DNA from: Kordiimonadales bacterium IMCC3096 | GTDB lineage: Bacteria > Pseudomonadota > Alphaproteobacteria > Minwuiales > Minwuiaceae | Direction: 5' to 3' | Assembly (NCBI GenBank): GCA_016865035.1 | Contig: CP018227.1 | Location: 1,396,001 to 1,460,000, forward strand | Length of the DNA: 64,000 bases | In this document: positions 24,219 through 32,317 of the stretch, piece after piece | Position numbering within the stretch: position 1 is the stretch's first letter | Layout of the letters: each line of letters starts with the position of its first letter | The notes under the pieces: model-generated | Seen by the model: only the letters and a program-made list of their open reading frames with translations | The model's database searches: none | What the model was told of the DNA's origin: nothing | Position numbers and translations under genes: made by a program

Positions 24219-25135
24219 CGCGCCCTCCGCAGCACCAGCAGATGCCCGGCCAGCAGGACAGCAGCGATCATCAGCAGTTCGGAAGACCAGTTGCGGCGCA
24301 GGGGCGAGGCCGCTTCATCGATTGTCCCGGCGGCGTCAGGCCCCGCCAGATCCGGCAGGTCGGACGTCCCGGCAAGCGTCGAGAAGCTGCCGCCCGTGAT
24401 CTCCGCGACCGTGCGCAGGATGTCGCTGCCGCCACCGGCCTCGGCATCGGCCAGACCGACCGCGTGGATCCGCACGTTACGGTCGCTGGCCAGCAGCGCC
24501 GCGTCCGGCGCGGGCAGCGCGCCCGCGTTGTCCTCCCCGTCCGAGAGGATCAGCAGGGAGCGGCGCTGCTGCTCCTCCGTCTCGAATGTCTTCAGCGCCA
24601 GACCGATGGCCACGCCGACGGAGGTCTTGCGTCCGGGCATGCCCACGACAAGCTCGTCCAGATAGCCGTTCAGCGCGCCGAAATCATGGGTCAGCGGCGC
24701 GATCAGATAGGCCTGTTCGCCAAACGCGATCAGAGCCACGCGATCCCCCGCAGGCAACCGGTCGAGGAATGCCGCCACAGCGGTCCGGTAACGGTCGAAG
24801 GCCGTTGTTCGCTGTCCCGGTTCCTTTCGCCCCATGCTGGCGGAGAGATCGATGGCGATGACGACATCATGGCCGCTGGATCTGACGAGCGTCCCGATCG
24901 GGGTTACCGGCCCGCAGAGCGCCAGGACCAGCGCCAGCCAGCCGACCGCCGGGAGCAGGAGACGCCGGAACCGGTCCGCCCCCTCCGATCCGCCGGGCCG
25001 CATGGCACGCAGCAGAACCAGCGCCGATTCGGTGGCCAGCATGCGCGCGGCCGGGGCCGCATGCGGCAACAGCCACCAGGCGATCAGGGGCAGCGGCAGG
25101 GCAAGCAGGGCCCAGGGTTGCAACAGTTCGATCAT
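24215..25135 (-). CDS. Membrane von Willebrand A protein with intact MIDAS, BatA/MxaC-like
   Basis: The 306-residue protein has N-terminal hydrophobic segments (residues 5-25 and 60-80), a von Willebrand A domain with a complete metal site (DLSAS, the threonine in GRKTSVG, and LSDGEDN) and a C-terminal anchor. BatA-type proteins act with MoxR ATPases in folding or metal loading of periplasmic enzymes. I start at ATG 25135, which overlaps the DUF4381 stop; longer frames upstream are antisense or overlapping. Tight overlaps on both sides show a single transcript. Confidence 0.87.
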   Translation of the reverse strand: MIELLQPWALLALPLPLIAWWLLPHAAPAARMLATESALVLLRAMRPGGSEGADRFRRLLLPAVGWLALVLALCGPVTPIGTLVRSSGHDVVIAIDLSASMGRKEPGQRTTAFDRYRTAVAAFLDRLPAGDRVALIAFGEQAYLIAPLTHDFGALNGYLDELVVGMPGRKTSVGVAIGLALKTFETEEQQRRSLLILSDGEDNAGALPAPDAALLASDRNVRIHAVGLADAEAGGGSDILRTVAEITGGSFSTLAGTSDLPDLAGPDAAGTIDEAASPLRRNWSSELLMIAAVLLAGHLLVLRRAR

Positions 25136-25503
25136 GACGGCAGCAGCCGTCTGAGATCTTCCGCCGCGCCGCGCAGAACCGCCGCGTCGGCCCCCTCCGT
25201 GGGGCGGAAGCACTCCGCAGGCAGGTTCGGGACCGTAAGGCCGTGCGCGGCGAAGCGGCGGCGCAGGTCAATCAGTCCCTGGATGCCTGTCGGCTCCGGA
25301 TGCGCGATGAAGGCCTCCAGATCCCGGCCCAGGGATCGTCGCCAGGCCCGCCTGTTGCGGAACCTGAGCAGGAAGATGCCGGACAGAATGGCCACCGTGA
25401 CCACAAGCGGCCAGGGACTGAACCGGGATTCGGCAAACGCAGCGGCTTCCACAGCAGGCAACTGGATATCGCGCAGCCCCTGGAGAATCTCCTCAGGCGT
25501 CAT
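25132..25503 (-). CDS. DUF4381 membrane protein of the MoxR operon
   Basis: The 123-residue protein has one transmembrane segment (about residues 30-47, WPLVVTVAILSGIFLLRF) and a short basic helical cytoplasmic domain, the layout of DUF4381 proteins that sit between DUF58 and BatA genes. Its biochemical role is not known. It overlaps the DUF58 gene by 11 bases and the von Willebrand gene by four. Confidence 0.83.
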   Translation of the reverse strand: MTPEEILQGLRDIQLPAVEAAAFAESRFSPWPLVVTVAILSGIFLLRFRNRRAWRRSLGRDLEAFIAHPEPTGIQGLIDLRRRFAAHGLTVPNLPAECFRPTEGADAAVLRGAAEDLRRLLPS

Positions 25504-26380
25504 CGGACCAATGGTGCCTGCTGCCGGCCATCGGGTCGGCGATGCGCCAGCCCTCGGCCTGAAGTCTCCGGTTCAGTTCGGTCGCTGCGGCGACGGCGGC
25601 ATGACCCGTCGTGTCCCGCCCGATCCGGATATCCTCGTCCATCCGCGCCGTGGCCATGCTGCGCGCGGGATAATGTCCGGGCGGCGGCACGGACTGGTGC
25701 ACGGCATCATCCACCTGCACGGCGAACCAGCGCCCGGAACGCCGGTGCCCGGCGGTCGGAAGCTGCCCCTCTGCCAGCCAGAAATGAAAATCGGAGAAGA
25801 CCCGCAGGTCATCGGCTGAGCGAAGGTGCCCGGCGGCGCTCTCGACCGCGACCGAAAGCGGTGCCGGTGCCACCCGCCGGGCGAAGGTCGCCGCCAGCCG
25901 GTCCAGACCGTGCAGCAGCCGACGCCTGCCCCGCGCCGGGGCCATCAACACCCCGTGTGGAGAGGTCGCGATACCGACCGGCTCGTCCCGCCGCAGCGCG
26001 ATCCAGGCTTCCCGCGCCAGCGCCAGCGCCGCCCGCAGCGCCAGCGTTCCGTCACGGGTGCCGAACCGCATGTGCGGCCCCAGGTCGGCCACCAGCATGA
26101 CGGCGCTGTGCGCCTCCCGCTCCCGCTCCTTCTGCCGGAGCTGGCCGGTACGCGCGAAGCCGCGCCAGTCGATCATCCGGATATCGCCACCGGGCGCATA
26201 GGGGGCCAGCCCGTCCATGTCACCGGTCCTGAGCCCGCGCAGGCCCGGCCGAACGCCCATCGGGGTCCGGTTGCCCGGCTCCCCCGGACGACGGGCGCGG
26301 AAGGGGTCCATGGCAATCAGACGCGACAGCGTCAGCTGCTCCACGGTCTCCGGTCGCAGGGTCTCAGATGGGCGGAACAT
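25493..26380 (-). CDS. DUF58 protein, MxaS-like
   Basis: The 295-residue protein carries the DUF58 signature APYAPGGDIRMIDWRGFART (about residues 60-79) followed by an A-domain-like fold beginning AVMLVADLGPHM. It lacks the N-terminal transmembrane hairpin of many DUF58 proteins, so it is probably soluble. DUF58 proteins are encoded next to MoxR ATPases; in methylotrophs the counterpart is MxaS, needed to make active methanol dehydrogenase. It overlaps moxR by 17 bases. Confidence 0.87.
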   Translation of the reverse strand: MFRPSETLRPETVEQLTLSRLIAMDPFRARRPGEPGNRTPMGVRPGLRGLRTGDMDGLAPYAPGGDIRMIDWRGFARTGQLRQKEREREAHSAVMLVADLGPHMRFGTRDGTLALRAALALAREAWIALRRDEPVGIATSPHGVLMAPARGRRRLLHGLDRLAATFARRVAPAPLSVAVESAAGHLRSADDLRVFSDFHFWLAEGQLPTAGHRRSGRWFAVQVDDAVHQSVPPPGHYPARSMATARMDEDIRIGRDTTGHAAVAAATELNRRLQAEGWRIADPMAGSRHHWSDDA

Positions 26381-27377
26381 GGCGGATCAGACGCGCGACA
26401 ATCACGTCTGCCTGAATGCCCTCGGCCTCCGCCACATGGGAAAGGCCGATCCTGTGGCGCAGCACGTTCGGCGCATGGGCCAGCACATCGTCGGGCAGGA
26501 CATGCTCACGCCCTGCCAGCCAGGCCGCGGCCTTGGCGACCCGGGCCAGCGCGATGGAACCGCGCGGACTGAGCGGATGCGACATCAGCCCCTTCAGGTC
26601 ATCGGGCAGATCATCGGCCCGTCGCGAGAAATCGACCAGACGGACGATGTAGTCCTGCACCGGCGCCGAAAGGAAGGTGCGCAGCACCGCATGGCGGGCC
26701 GCAGCCAGTTCGGCCGGTGCAATCCGGTCGACGGGCTGACCGGCATCCCGTCCGCTGATCTGGCCTTCCGCCTCCGCGAGAGCCATGTCCAGCAGCGCAC
26801 TCTCGGTCTCGGCATCGGGATAACCGACACGCACATGCATCAGAAAGCGGTCGAGCTGTGCCTCCGGCAGATCCCAGGTCCCCTCATGCTCGATGGGGTT
26901 CTGCGTTGCGATGACAAAGAACGGCTGCGCGAGCGGATAGGTCGTGTCACCGCTCGTGACCTGGCGCTCCTCCATGGCCTCCAGCAGCGCGGACTGAACC
27001 TTTGCCGGCGCGCGGTTGATCTCGTCCGCCAGCAGGAAATTGGTGAAGATCGGTCCCTGGCGGAACTCGAACTGCAATGACTTGGGATCGAAGATGGCGC
27101 TGCCGGTCAGATCCTGCGGCATCAGATCCGGGGTGAACTGAACCCGGTTGAAACGGCCCTCGAACGAGTCTGCCAGCGCCCGTGCCACCCGGGTCTTGGC
27201 CAGCCCCGGCGCACCCTCCAGAAGCACATGACCGTCCGAAAGCAGGGCAAGGACCAGTCGGTCGATCATCAGCGGCTGGCCCACCACGGTGGACTGCAGC
27301 CGCTGCCTCAGATCCTGGAAGAGCTGCCGCAGGTCATCATCGTCTTCCTGCCGGTCCTTGCGGCTCTCAATGCTCAA
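26364..27377 (-). CDS. moxR: MoxR-family AAA+ ATPase, MxaR-like
   Basis: The protein of about 337 residues has Walker A GAPGLAKTR, Walker B LLADEIN, sensor region IATQNPIEHEGTWDLPEAQLDRF and the C-terminal lid. MoxR ATPases act as chaperones for enzyme maturation, classically in insertion of the metal into methanol dehydrogenase. The likely start is TTG at 27377, behind GAGAG; ATG choices upstream would overlap the regulator gene greatly. The start overlaps the gntR stop by 11 bases, so regulator and ATPase are co-transcribed. Confidence 0.9.
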   Translation of the reverse strand: MSIESRKDRQEDDDDLRQLFQDLRQRLQSTVVGQPLMIDRLVLALLSDGHVLLEGAPGLAKTRVARALADSFEGRFNRVQFTPDLMPQDLTGSAIFDPKSLQFEFRQGPIFTNFLLADEINRAPAKVQSALLEAMEERQVTSGDTTYPLAQPFFVIATQNPIEHEGTWDLPEAQLDRFLMHVRVGYPDAETESALLDMALAEAEGQISGRDAGQPVDRIAPAELAAARHAVLRTFLSAPVQDYIVRLVDFSRRADDLPDDLKGLMSHPLSPRGSIALARVAKAAAWLAGREHVLPDDVLAHAPNVLRHRIGLSHVAEAEGIQADVIVARLIRHVPPI

Positions 27378-28056
27378 GTTGTCTCTCAGAGGTATCGCCG
27401 TAGACCCGCTCCGCAATCGCCAGGAAATAGCGGATGTGAATGCGCGCCCAGCGGTTCGCCCGTCTGACGCGGCCATCGACGATGGCGTCCAGGATGTTCT
27501 TGTGCTGGTTCCAGAACTTGTCCGGGATGTCCTCGACCTCCCGCAGGGTGCAGCTCATGATCCGTTGCAGATAACGCCAGTGGACCGTGGCACTGTCCTT
27601 CAGTGCGGGGTTGCCGGTGGTGTCATAGACCAGGGCGTGAAACGCCACGTCGGCATTGAACAGCGCCTTCAGGTCATTCGCGTCCAGGGCGGCCATCGCC
27701 TGGTCGAGGATGCGCGCGCCTGCCTGACGGGTATTGCGCGCCAGTGCGGAGTCTTCCGCACACCGCTTGGCCGCCATCTCGGAGGCGAGGCAGTCCAGGA
27801 TCAGTCTGACCTGATAGCGATGGCGCACCATGATCAGGTCCGGTGTTGCCACGGCAAGACCGCGCCCCGGTGCATCCTGCACGATGCCATCCGCCTTCAG
27901 CTGACTGAGTGCCTGCTGCACTGGCTGGCGGGAAACCCCCAGTTGCAGGGCCAGCGACTCCTGTTTCAGCCGGGCCTCCGCCGGAAAGGTTCCGGCGCAG
28001 ATCTCGTCCAGAATTTCGTTGTAAACCTGCTCAGCCAGAGTCCCCGCTTCAGACAT
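27367..28056 (-). CDS. GntR-family regulator with FCD domain, first gene of the moxR operon
   Basis: This 229-residue protein resembles the regulator at 16147-16845 along its whole length: winged helix with ALQLGVSRQPVQQALSQLKADGIV (about residues 38-61) and an FCD domain with DVAFHALVYDTTGNP and the late histidine in NQHKNI. I start at ATG 28056, behind GGGGACGGG; a longer frame reaching 28191 would run through the hairpin region. Its overlap with moxR means the assembly operon probably responds to the ligand it senses, plausibly an alcohol-derived acid, though this is inference. Confidence 0.9.
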   Translation of the reverse strand: MSEAGTLAEQVYNEILDEICAGTFPAEARLKQESLALQLGVSRQPVQQALSQLKADGIVQDAPGRGLAVATPDLIMVRHRYQVRLILDCLASEMAAKRCAEDSALARNTRQAGARILDQAMAALDANDLKALFNADVAFHALVYDTTGNPALKDSATVHWRYLQRIMSCTLREVEDIPDKFWNQHKNILDAIVDGRVRRANRWARIHIRYFLAIAERVYGDTSERQLEH

Positions 28057-28090
28057 TCGCCCGTCCCCAGATGCACAATCTGTGTCCAGC

Positions 28091-28098
28091 TTGATCAA
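28091..28098. promoter_or_regulatory. Short dyad upstream of the second gntR
   Basis: TTGATCAA, extended imperfectly as AGCTTGATCAACTTT, lies 35 bases upstream of the regulator start. It could be part of an operator for the GntR protein. The core is only eight bases, so support is weak. Confidence 0.3.
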
Positions 28099-28158
28099 CT
28101 TTGCGTCAGGTGACAATTGCAACGGACATGAGCCTCGATTGAATTCGATGGAAACATC

Positions 28159-28189
28159 GGCAACCACCCCTTTCAAAGGGGTGGTTGCC
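28159..28189. terminator. Perfect 15-bp inverted repeat after the molybdenum hydroxylase genes
   Basis: GGCAACCACCCCTTT (28159-28173) and its exact complement (28175-28189) flank a single C. A second small dyad, ACCCGA-TT-TCGGGT, lies at 28192-28205, closer to the stop of the minus-strand iorB-like gene at 28209. Together they form a double hairpin expected to end that transcript before the gntR promoter. T runs are short, so the terminator is not textbook. Confidence 0.6.
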
Positions 28190-28208
28190 ATACCCGATTT
28201 CGGGTGTT

Positions 28209-30524
28209 TCAGACCGTGTCGCCGAAGGGCAGATCCCGCAGTCGCTTGCCTGTTGCGGCGAACACCGCATTGGCAATGGCAGGCGGTACCGGCGGCACGC
28301 CGGGCTCACCCACGCCGGACGCATGCACCTCGAAGCCGTGCGGCACGACATGCGTATGCACCTTCTGCGGATAGTTGTCCGACCGGACCATCGGATAGTC
28401 GTGGAAGTTCGACTGGGTGACAGCGCCGTTCTCGTAGGTGATGCCGCTGTGCATTGCCGTCGTCATGCCCATGACGGCGGCCCCTTCCATCTGGGACCGG
28501 ATCCGCTCCGGATTGGCGGCGAAGCCGCAATCCAGCGCCATGTGCATTTCCGGCACCGTGATCTTCCCGTCGACGATCTTCACCCGAGCCGCCGTCGCGA
28601 CATAGGTCACGAACGACCGGTGCACCGCCAGCCCGATACCTTCCCCGGCAGGCAGATCAAGCCCCCAGCCCGCCTTGTCGGCGGCAATCGCCAGCACGTT
28701 CTTCAGGCGTGCCGTATCGATCGGATACTCGTCATAGACCTCACCATAGTCCCAGAAGTTCTCGGGGAAGCCCTGCTTCGGCGGATCAAGCAGCCGGTCG
28801 GGGCCAATCATCTCCATCAGCAGGTCCTTGTGGTCCCGCCCGATCTCGTTGGCCAGTTCGGCAACGAAGGACTGGACCGCCCAGGCACGCGGAATGTTGG
28901 AGACCGAACGGAACCAGCCGATCCTCGTATGGGCCATGGCGGCACCGTTCTCGACCGAGATGTTCGGAATGTCGAACGGCATGTCGATGTGTCCCATCCC
29001 GCTCTCGATGAAGAACTGGTGGCCGCTGTCCGGCGCGAAGGTCGACAGGATCGACGGTGCGACGGAATTGTGCCGCCAGCCGGTGACCTTGTTGTCCGCA
29101 TCCAGCGCCACCTCGATCCGCTCCACGGATGTCGTGTGGTAGAAGCTGTGGCGGATGTCGTCCTCACGCGTCCACTGCACCTTCACCGGCGCACCGATCC
29201 GCTGGCTGAGTTGCGCCGCCTCGATCGCGAAGTCGCACTTGGACTTGCGGCCGAAACCACCACCGAGCAGCGTGACATTCACCGTCACATCCTCGATCGG
29301 CATGTTCAGCGCCCCGGCGAGATCGCCCCGGGTGCCAAAAGGCGATTGCACGGGGGCCCAGATCTCCGCCTTGCCGTTCGCGACATTGGCGACGGCAACC
29401 GGCGGCTCCATCATGGCGTGGGCCATGTGGGCCTGGCTGTAGTCGCGGGCGAAGACCTTCGCCGCACCTTCGAAGGCCGCCTTGGCATCGCCTTCCGCGC
29501 GCAGCACCGCACCGGGCTTCTTCGCCGTGGCCCGCATCTCCTCGGTGAAGGCCGCGGAGTTGTAGCCGCTGTGCGGCCCCTCCGCCCACTCGATCTCCAG
29601 CGCGTCGCGGCCCTTGATCGCCGCATCGGTGTTGGAGGCAATGACGGCAATACCGCCAAGCGGCGCGAACTTGGCCGGGAAGTTGGAGATCTGCAGCCCC
29701 AGAACCTTCTCGACCCCCGGCACCTTGAAGGTGGCGGTCGCGTCGTAGCGGATCGGCTTGCTGCCCACGGCGGGCGGGCGGGCGATGGCGGCGAACTTCA
29801 TGCCCGGAAGGCTGACGTCCGCACCATAGATGGCCTTGCCGGTGGTGATGTCATGCAGATCCGTGATGGGGATGTTGCCCTTGCCGATATAGCGGAACTG
29901 ATCCTCCGTCCTGAAGGTCAGGTCCTCGAACGCCGGAACGTCCAGCGCCATCGCATCGGCGGCCAGATCACCGAAGCCGGCCTTGCGACCGCCCGAGGTA
30001 ACCTCGTGCACGCCGACGGTCACCGACTTGGCATCGACGCCCCACTTCTTCGCGGCGGCCTGTGCAAGCATGTGACGGACCGAAGCGCCCATCTGGCGCA
30101 TGGACTGGATGTGGTGACGCATGGAGCGTGAGCCATCCGTGTCCTGGTTGCCGTACTTGGGCTCGTCACCCTCGGCCTGGACGATCTTTACCCGGCTCCA
30201 GTCCGCGCCCATCTCGTCGGCCAGCACCATCGGCAGGGAGGTACGGCTGCCCGTGCCCATCTCGGAGCGATGGGCGACAATCGTGACCGTGCCGTCCGCA
30301 TCGATGGAGACGAAGATCTTCGGATCGTAGCGAATGCCGTGCGGCATGAAATCGCCGCCGGTCTTGTAGCGGGCGAAGGCACCGGCCTGGGTGGTGAAGG
30401 CGGCAACCGCGAATCCCGTGGCGGCAATCGTCAGGAAGCCGCGCCGCGAGACATTGGCGAACTCGAGTTCCGGCGCGCGCTGCTTCGGCGCATCGGACAT
30501 GGCCTGTTCAAGGTAATGCAACAT
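28209..30524 (-). CDS. iorB: Molybdopterin-binding large subunit of an isoquinoline 1-oxidoreductase-type hydroxylase
   Basis: This 771-residue member of the xanthine dehydrogenase family has a Tat signal (VSRRGFLTIAATGFAVAAF, about residues 25-43), two molybdopterin-binding halves with GGGFGRKSKCD and the catalytic glutamate in VGEPGVPP near the C-terminus. IorB-type enzymes hydroxylate N-heterocycles or oxidise aldehydes and pass electrons to the [2Fe-2S] subunit and then to cytochromes. The small subunit gene lies three bases upstream. The internal segment PIGDLHDIT-like (PITDLHDITTGKAIYGAD) matches the family. The true substrate is unknown. Confidence 0.9.
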   Translation of the reverse strand: MLHYLEQAMSDAPKQRAPELEFANVSRRGFLTIAATGFAVAAFTTQAGAFARYKTGGDFMPHGIRYDPKIFVSIDADGTVTIVAHRSEMGTGSRTSLPMVLADEMGADWSRVKIVQAEGDEPKYGNQDTDGSRSMRHHIQSMRQMGASVRHMLAQAAAKKWGVDAKSVTVGVHEVTSGGRKAGFGDLAADAMALDVPAFEDLTFRTEDQFRYIGKGNIPITDLHDITTGKAIYGADVSLPGMKFAAIARPPAVGSKPIRYDATATFKVPGVEKVLGLQISNFPAKFAPLGGIAVIASNTDAAIKGRDALEIEWAEGPHSGYNSAAFTEEMRATAKKPGAVLRAEGDAKAAFEGAAKVFARDYSQAHMAHAMMEPPVAVANVANGKAEIWAPVQSPFGTRGDLAGALNMPIEDVTVNVTLLGGGFGRKSKCDFAIEAAQLSQRIGAPVKVQWTREDDIRHSFYHTTSVERIEVALDADNKVTGWRHNSVAPSILSTFAPDSGHQFFIESGMGHIDMPFDIPNISVENGAAMAHTRIGWFRSVSNIPRAWAVQSFVAELANEIGRDHKDLLMEMIGPDRLLDPPKQGFPENFWDYGEVYDEYPIDTARLKNVLAIAADKAGWGLDLPAGEGIGLAVHRSFVTYVATAARVKIVDGKITVPEMHMALDCGFAANPERIRSQMEGAAVMGMTTAMHSGITYENGAVTQSNFHDYPMVRSDNYPQKVHTHVVPHGFEVHASGVGEPGVPPVPPAIANAVFAATGKRLRDLPFGDTV

Positions 30525-30527
30525 GGA

Positions 30528-30980
30528 TCAGCTCCCCGTTGAGACGTGACGGACTGCAGCGACGATGCGCTCGTAGCAGCCACAACGGCAGATGTTCCCG
30601 GACATGCCTTCCAGGATTTCATCGTCGGTGAGATCCGGCTTCTGCTTCAGGATCGCGGCGGCCTGCATGATCTGGCCCGCCTGGCAGAATCCACACTGCG
30701 GAACATTGTATTCCCGCCAGGCCACCTGGACCGGATGGTTGCCATCCGGCGACAGCCCTTCGATGGTGGTCACATCCTTGCCCGCGACGTCGCCCACGGT
30801 CGACTGGCACGAACGCACCGCCTCGCCATCGACATGAACCGTGCAGGCACCGCACAGCCCCGCGCCACATCCGTACTTGGTTCCCGTCAGGCCCGCCATG
30901 TCCCGGATGGCCCACAACAGGGTCGTGTCATCCGGTCCATCGATGGTCCGTGACTGACCGTTAATCCGCACTGTCGCCAT
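30528..30980 (-). CDS. iorA: [2Fe-2S] small subunit of the isoquinoline 1-oxidoreductase-type hydroxylase
   Basis: The 150-residue protein has the plant-ferredoxin cluster motif YGCGAGLCGACTVHVDG with a further cysteine at RSCQS, and the second cluster motif CGFCQAGQI followed by ICRCGCYERI. These two [2Fe-2S] centres carry electrons from the molybdenum site. There is no FAD domain or medium subunit nearby, which is the usual IorAB arrangement. It has no signal, and is probably exported with its partner by the partner's Tat signal. Confidence 0.92.
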   Translation of the reverse strand: MATVRINGQSRTIDGPDDTTLLWAIRDMAGLTGTKYGCGAGLCGACTVHVDGEAVRSCQSTVGDVAGKDVTTIEGLSPDGNHPVQVAWREYNVPQCGFCQAGQIMQAAAILKQKPDLTDDEILEGMSGNICRCGCYERIVAAVRHVSTGS

Positions 30981-31258
30981 TTCAATCCTCCCATATTGCG
31001 GCCTTCCCCCGGGGTGGCCGTCAACCGAGCCGACAATCAGAACGCGCGAAGCCAGCTCATTGTGGAAGATTTTGAGGTCCCCGTTTACCCTGCGTCAACG
31101 AACGCTCTGACTCTCTGGACGTACAATGCGCCGGGTACGGCCTGCGCAGGCCACGGACCGGACCTGCCGATCCGGCGTCTGGAACATCATCGGAAATGGG
31201 CTATCCTGCGCCCCGGCCTGCCGCAGGCCGCAAGGAAACCGGGGGGCAGATCAGCACA

Positions 31259-32296
31259 ATGAGCGAGAACCTGCGCGCCATCGAGGCTCAGGCGACCATT
31301 CACCACCAGTACCTGCTGGGGCTGCAATTGATGGTTGCCGTACGCGAGGGGCCGGAGGTCATCGGCGAGTGGATGTTTCGCCTGTTCCGGCGCCAGCACG
31401 AGGAGAAGTTCCTCTCCAGTTTCGCCAAGCTGGGTCTGGAGGGACTGCCCGATGCCGTTGCCTGCGCCCGCTATCACGTCCTGTCGAACAGCATGGGCGG
31501 CGTGCCTGTTGAATATATGGAGGAATCGGACCGCAAGGCCTGGGTCCGGTTCCGCTATCCGCGCTGGATGTACGACGGCCCGACGCTCTGCGGTGTGCCG
31601 GTGGAGGCAAGCCGCGGCTTCCTGAAGGGATGGTATGCGCAGAACGGCGTCTCGCTGAAGAACCCGCGGCTGGGCTTTGTCTGCGTCTCGGAGGACATGA
31701 CCGGGCAGTTCGGTCTCTGCGGCTATTTCATGGAACATGATCACGACCTGAGTGCGGAGGAGCGGCTGCGCTTCGCGCCGGACGAACGCCCCCCGGCCTT
31801 CGACGCCGCCGCCCAGCCCGCCCCGCCCGATGACCAGTGGAACGACCTGCGACTGGCGAAGGCGAACCGGAACTACGCCGTCGAATATATCCGCAACGGC
31901 ATCCGCGAACTGGTCGGCAGCATCGGTCGTGACCGCGCCCTGGAACTGGCGAAAGCCGCCGCGCGGCTGACCGGCTTGCAGAACGGACGCAGGATGGCGG
32001 AAGCCCTGGGAACCGAAGACGGCGGCCCGGGCGAGGTCGCCGGTCTGCTGTCCGCCCTGTTCGGCGGCATGGGCGATGGGACCCGGATCGATCGACCGGA
32101 TCCTGCCGATGCCGTCACGGTCAGGCAGGACGGACTGCGGATCGTGCGCGGGCTGACGCCGGCGGAACGCGATGACCTGCTGGCCTGCTGGATCGAACTC
32201 TGGCGCGGCGTGGTGAATTCCCACCGCGCCTTCATGGCGGTGGAGACCGCCGTCAGTGCCGACAGCATCGCATGGACGATCACCCGGCAGCCGTGA
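31259..32296 (+). CDS. Unrecognised cytoplasmic protein
   Basis: The 345-residue protein has no signal peptide or membrane segment. It begins with a helical part (residues 1-60) and contains the motifs CARYHVLSNSMGG, VRFRYPRWMYDGPTLCGVP and a HDHDLS acidic/histidine patch near residue 160, then a hydrophilic helical C-terminal part. The arrangement loosely recalls L-2-amino-thiazoline-4-carboxylic acid hydrolase-like proteins, but I am not confident. I start at ATG 31259, behind a run of six G; earlier frames lack a ribosome site. It stands alone between divergent iorA and a convergent aminotransferase gene. Confidence 0.75.
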   Translation: MSENLRAIEAQATIHHQYLLGLQLMVAVREGPEVIGEWMFRLFRRQHEEKFLSSFAKLGLEGLPDAVACARYHVLSNSMGGVPVEYMEESDRKAWVRFRYPRWMYDGPTLCGVPVEASRGFLKGWYAQNGVSLKNPRLGFVCVSEDMTGQFGLCGYFMEHDHDLSAEERLRFAPDERPPAFDAAAQPAPPDDQWNDLRLAKANRNYAVEYIRNGIRELVGSIGRDRALELAKAAARLTGLQNGRRMAEALGTEDGGPGEVAGLLSALFGGMGDGTRIDRPDPADAVTVRQDGLRIVRGLTPAERDDLLACWIELWRGVVNSHRAFMAVETAVSADSIAWTITRQP

Positions 32297-32317
32297 GGGC
32301 CGCCGGGGCCGCCGGGA

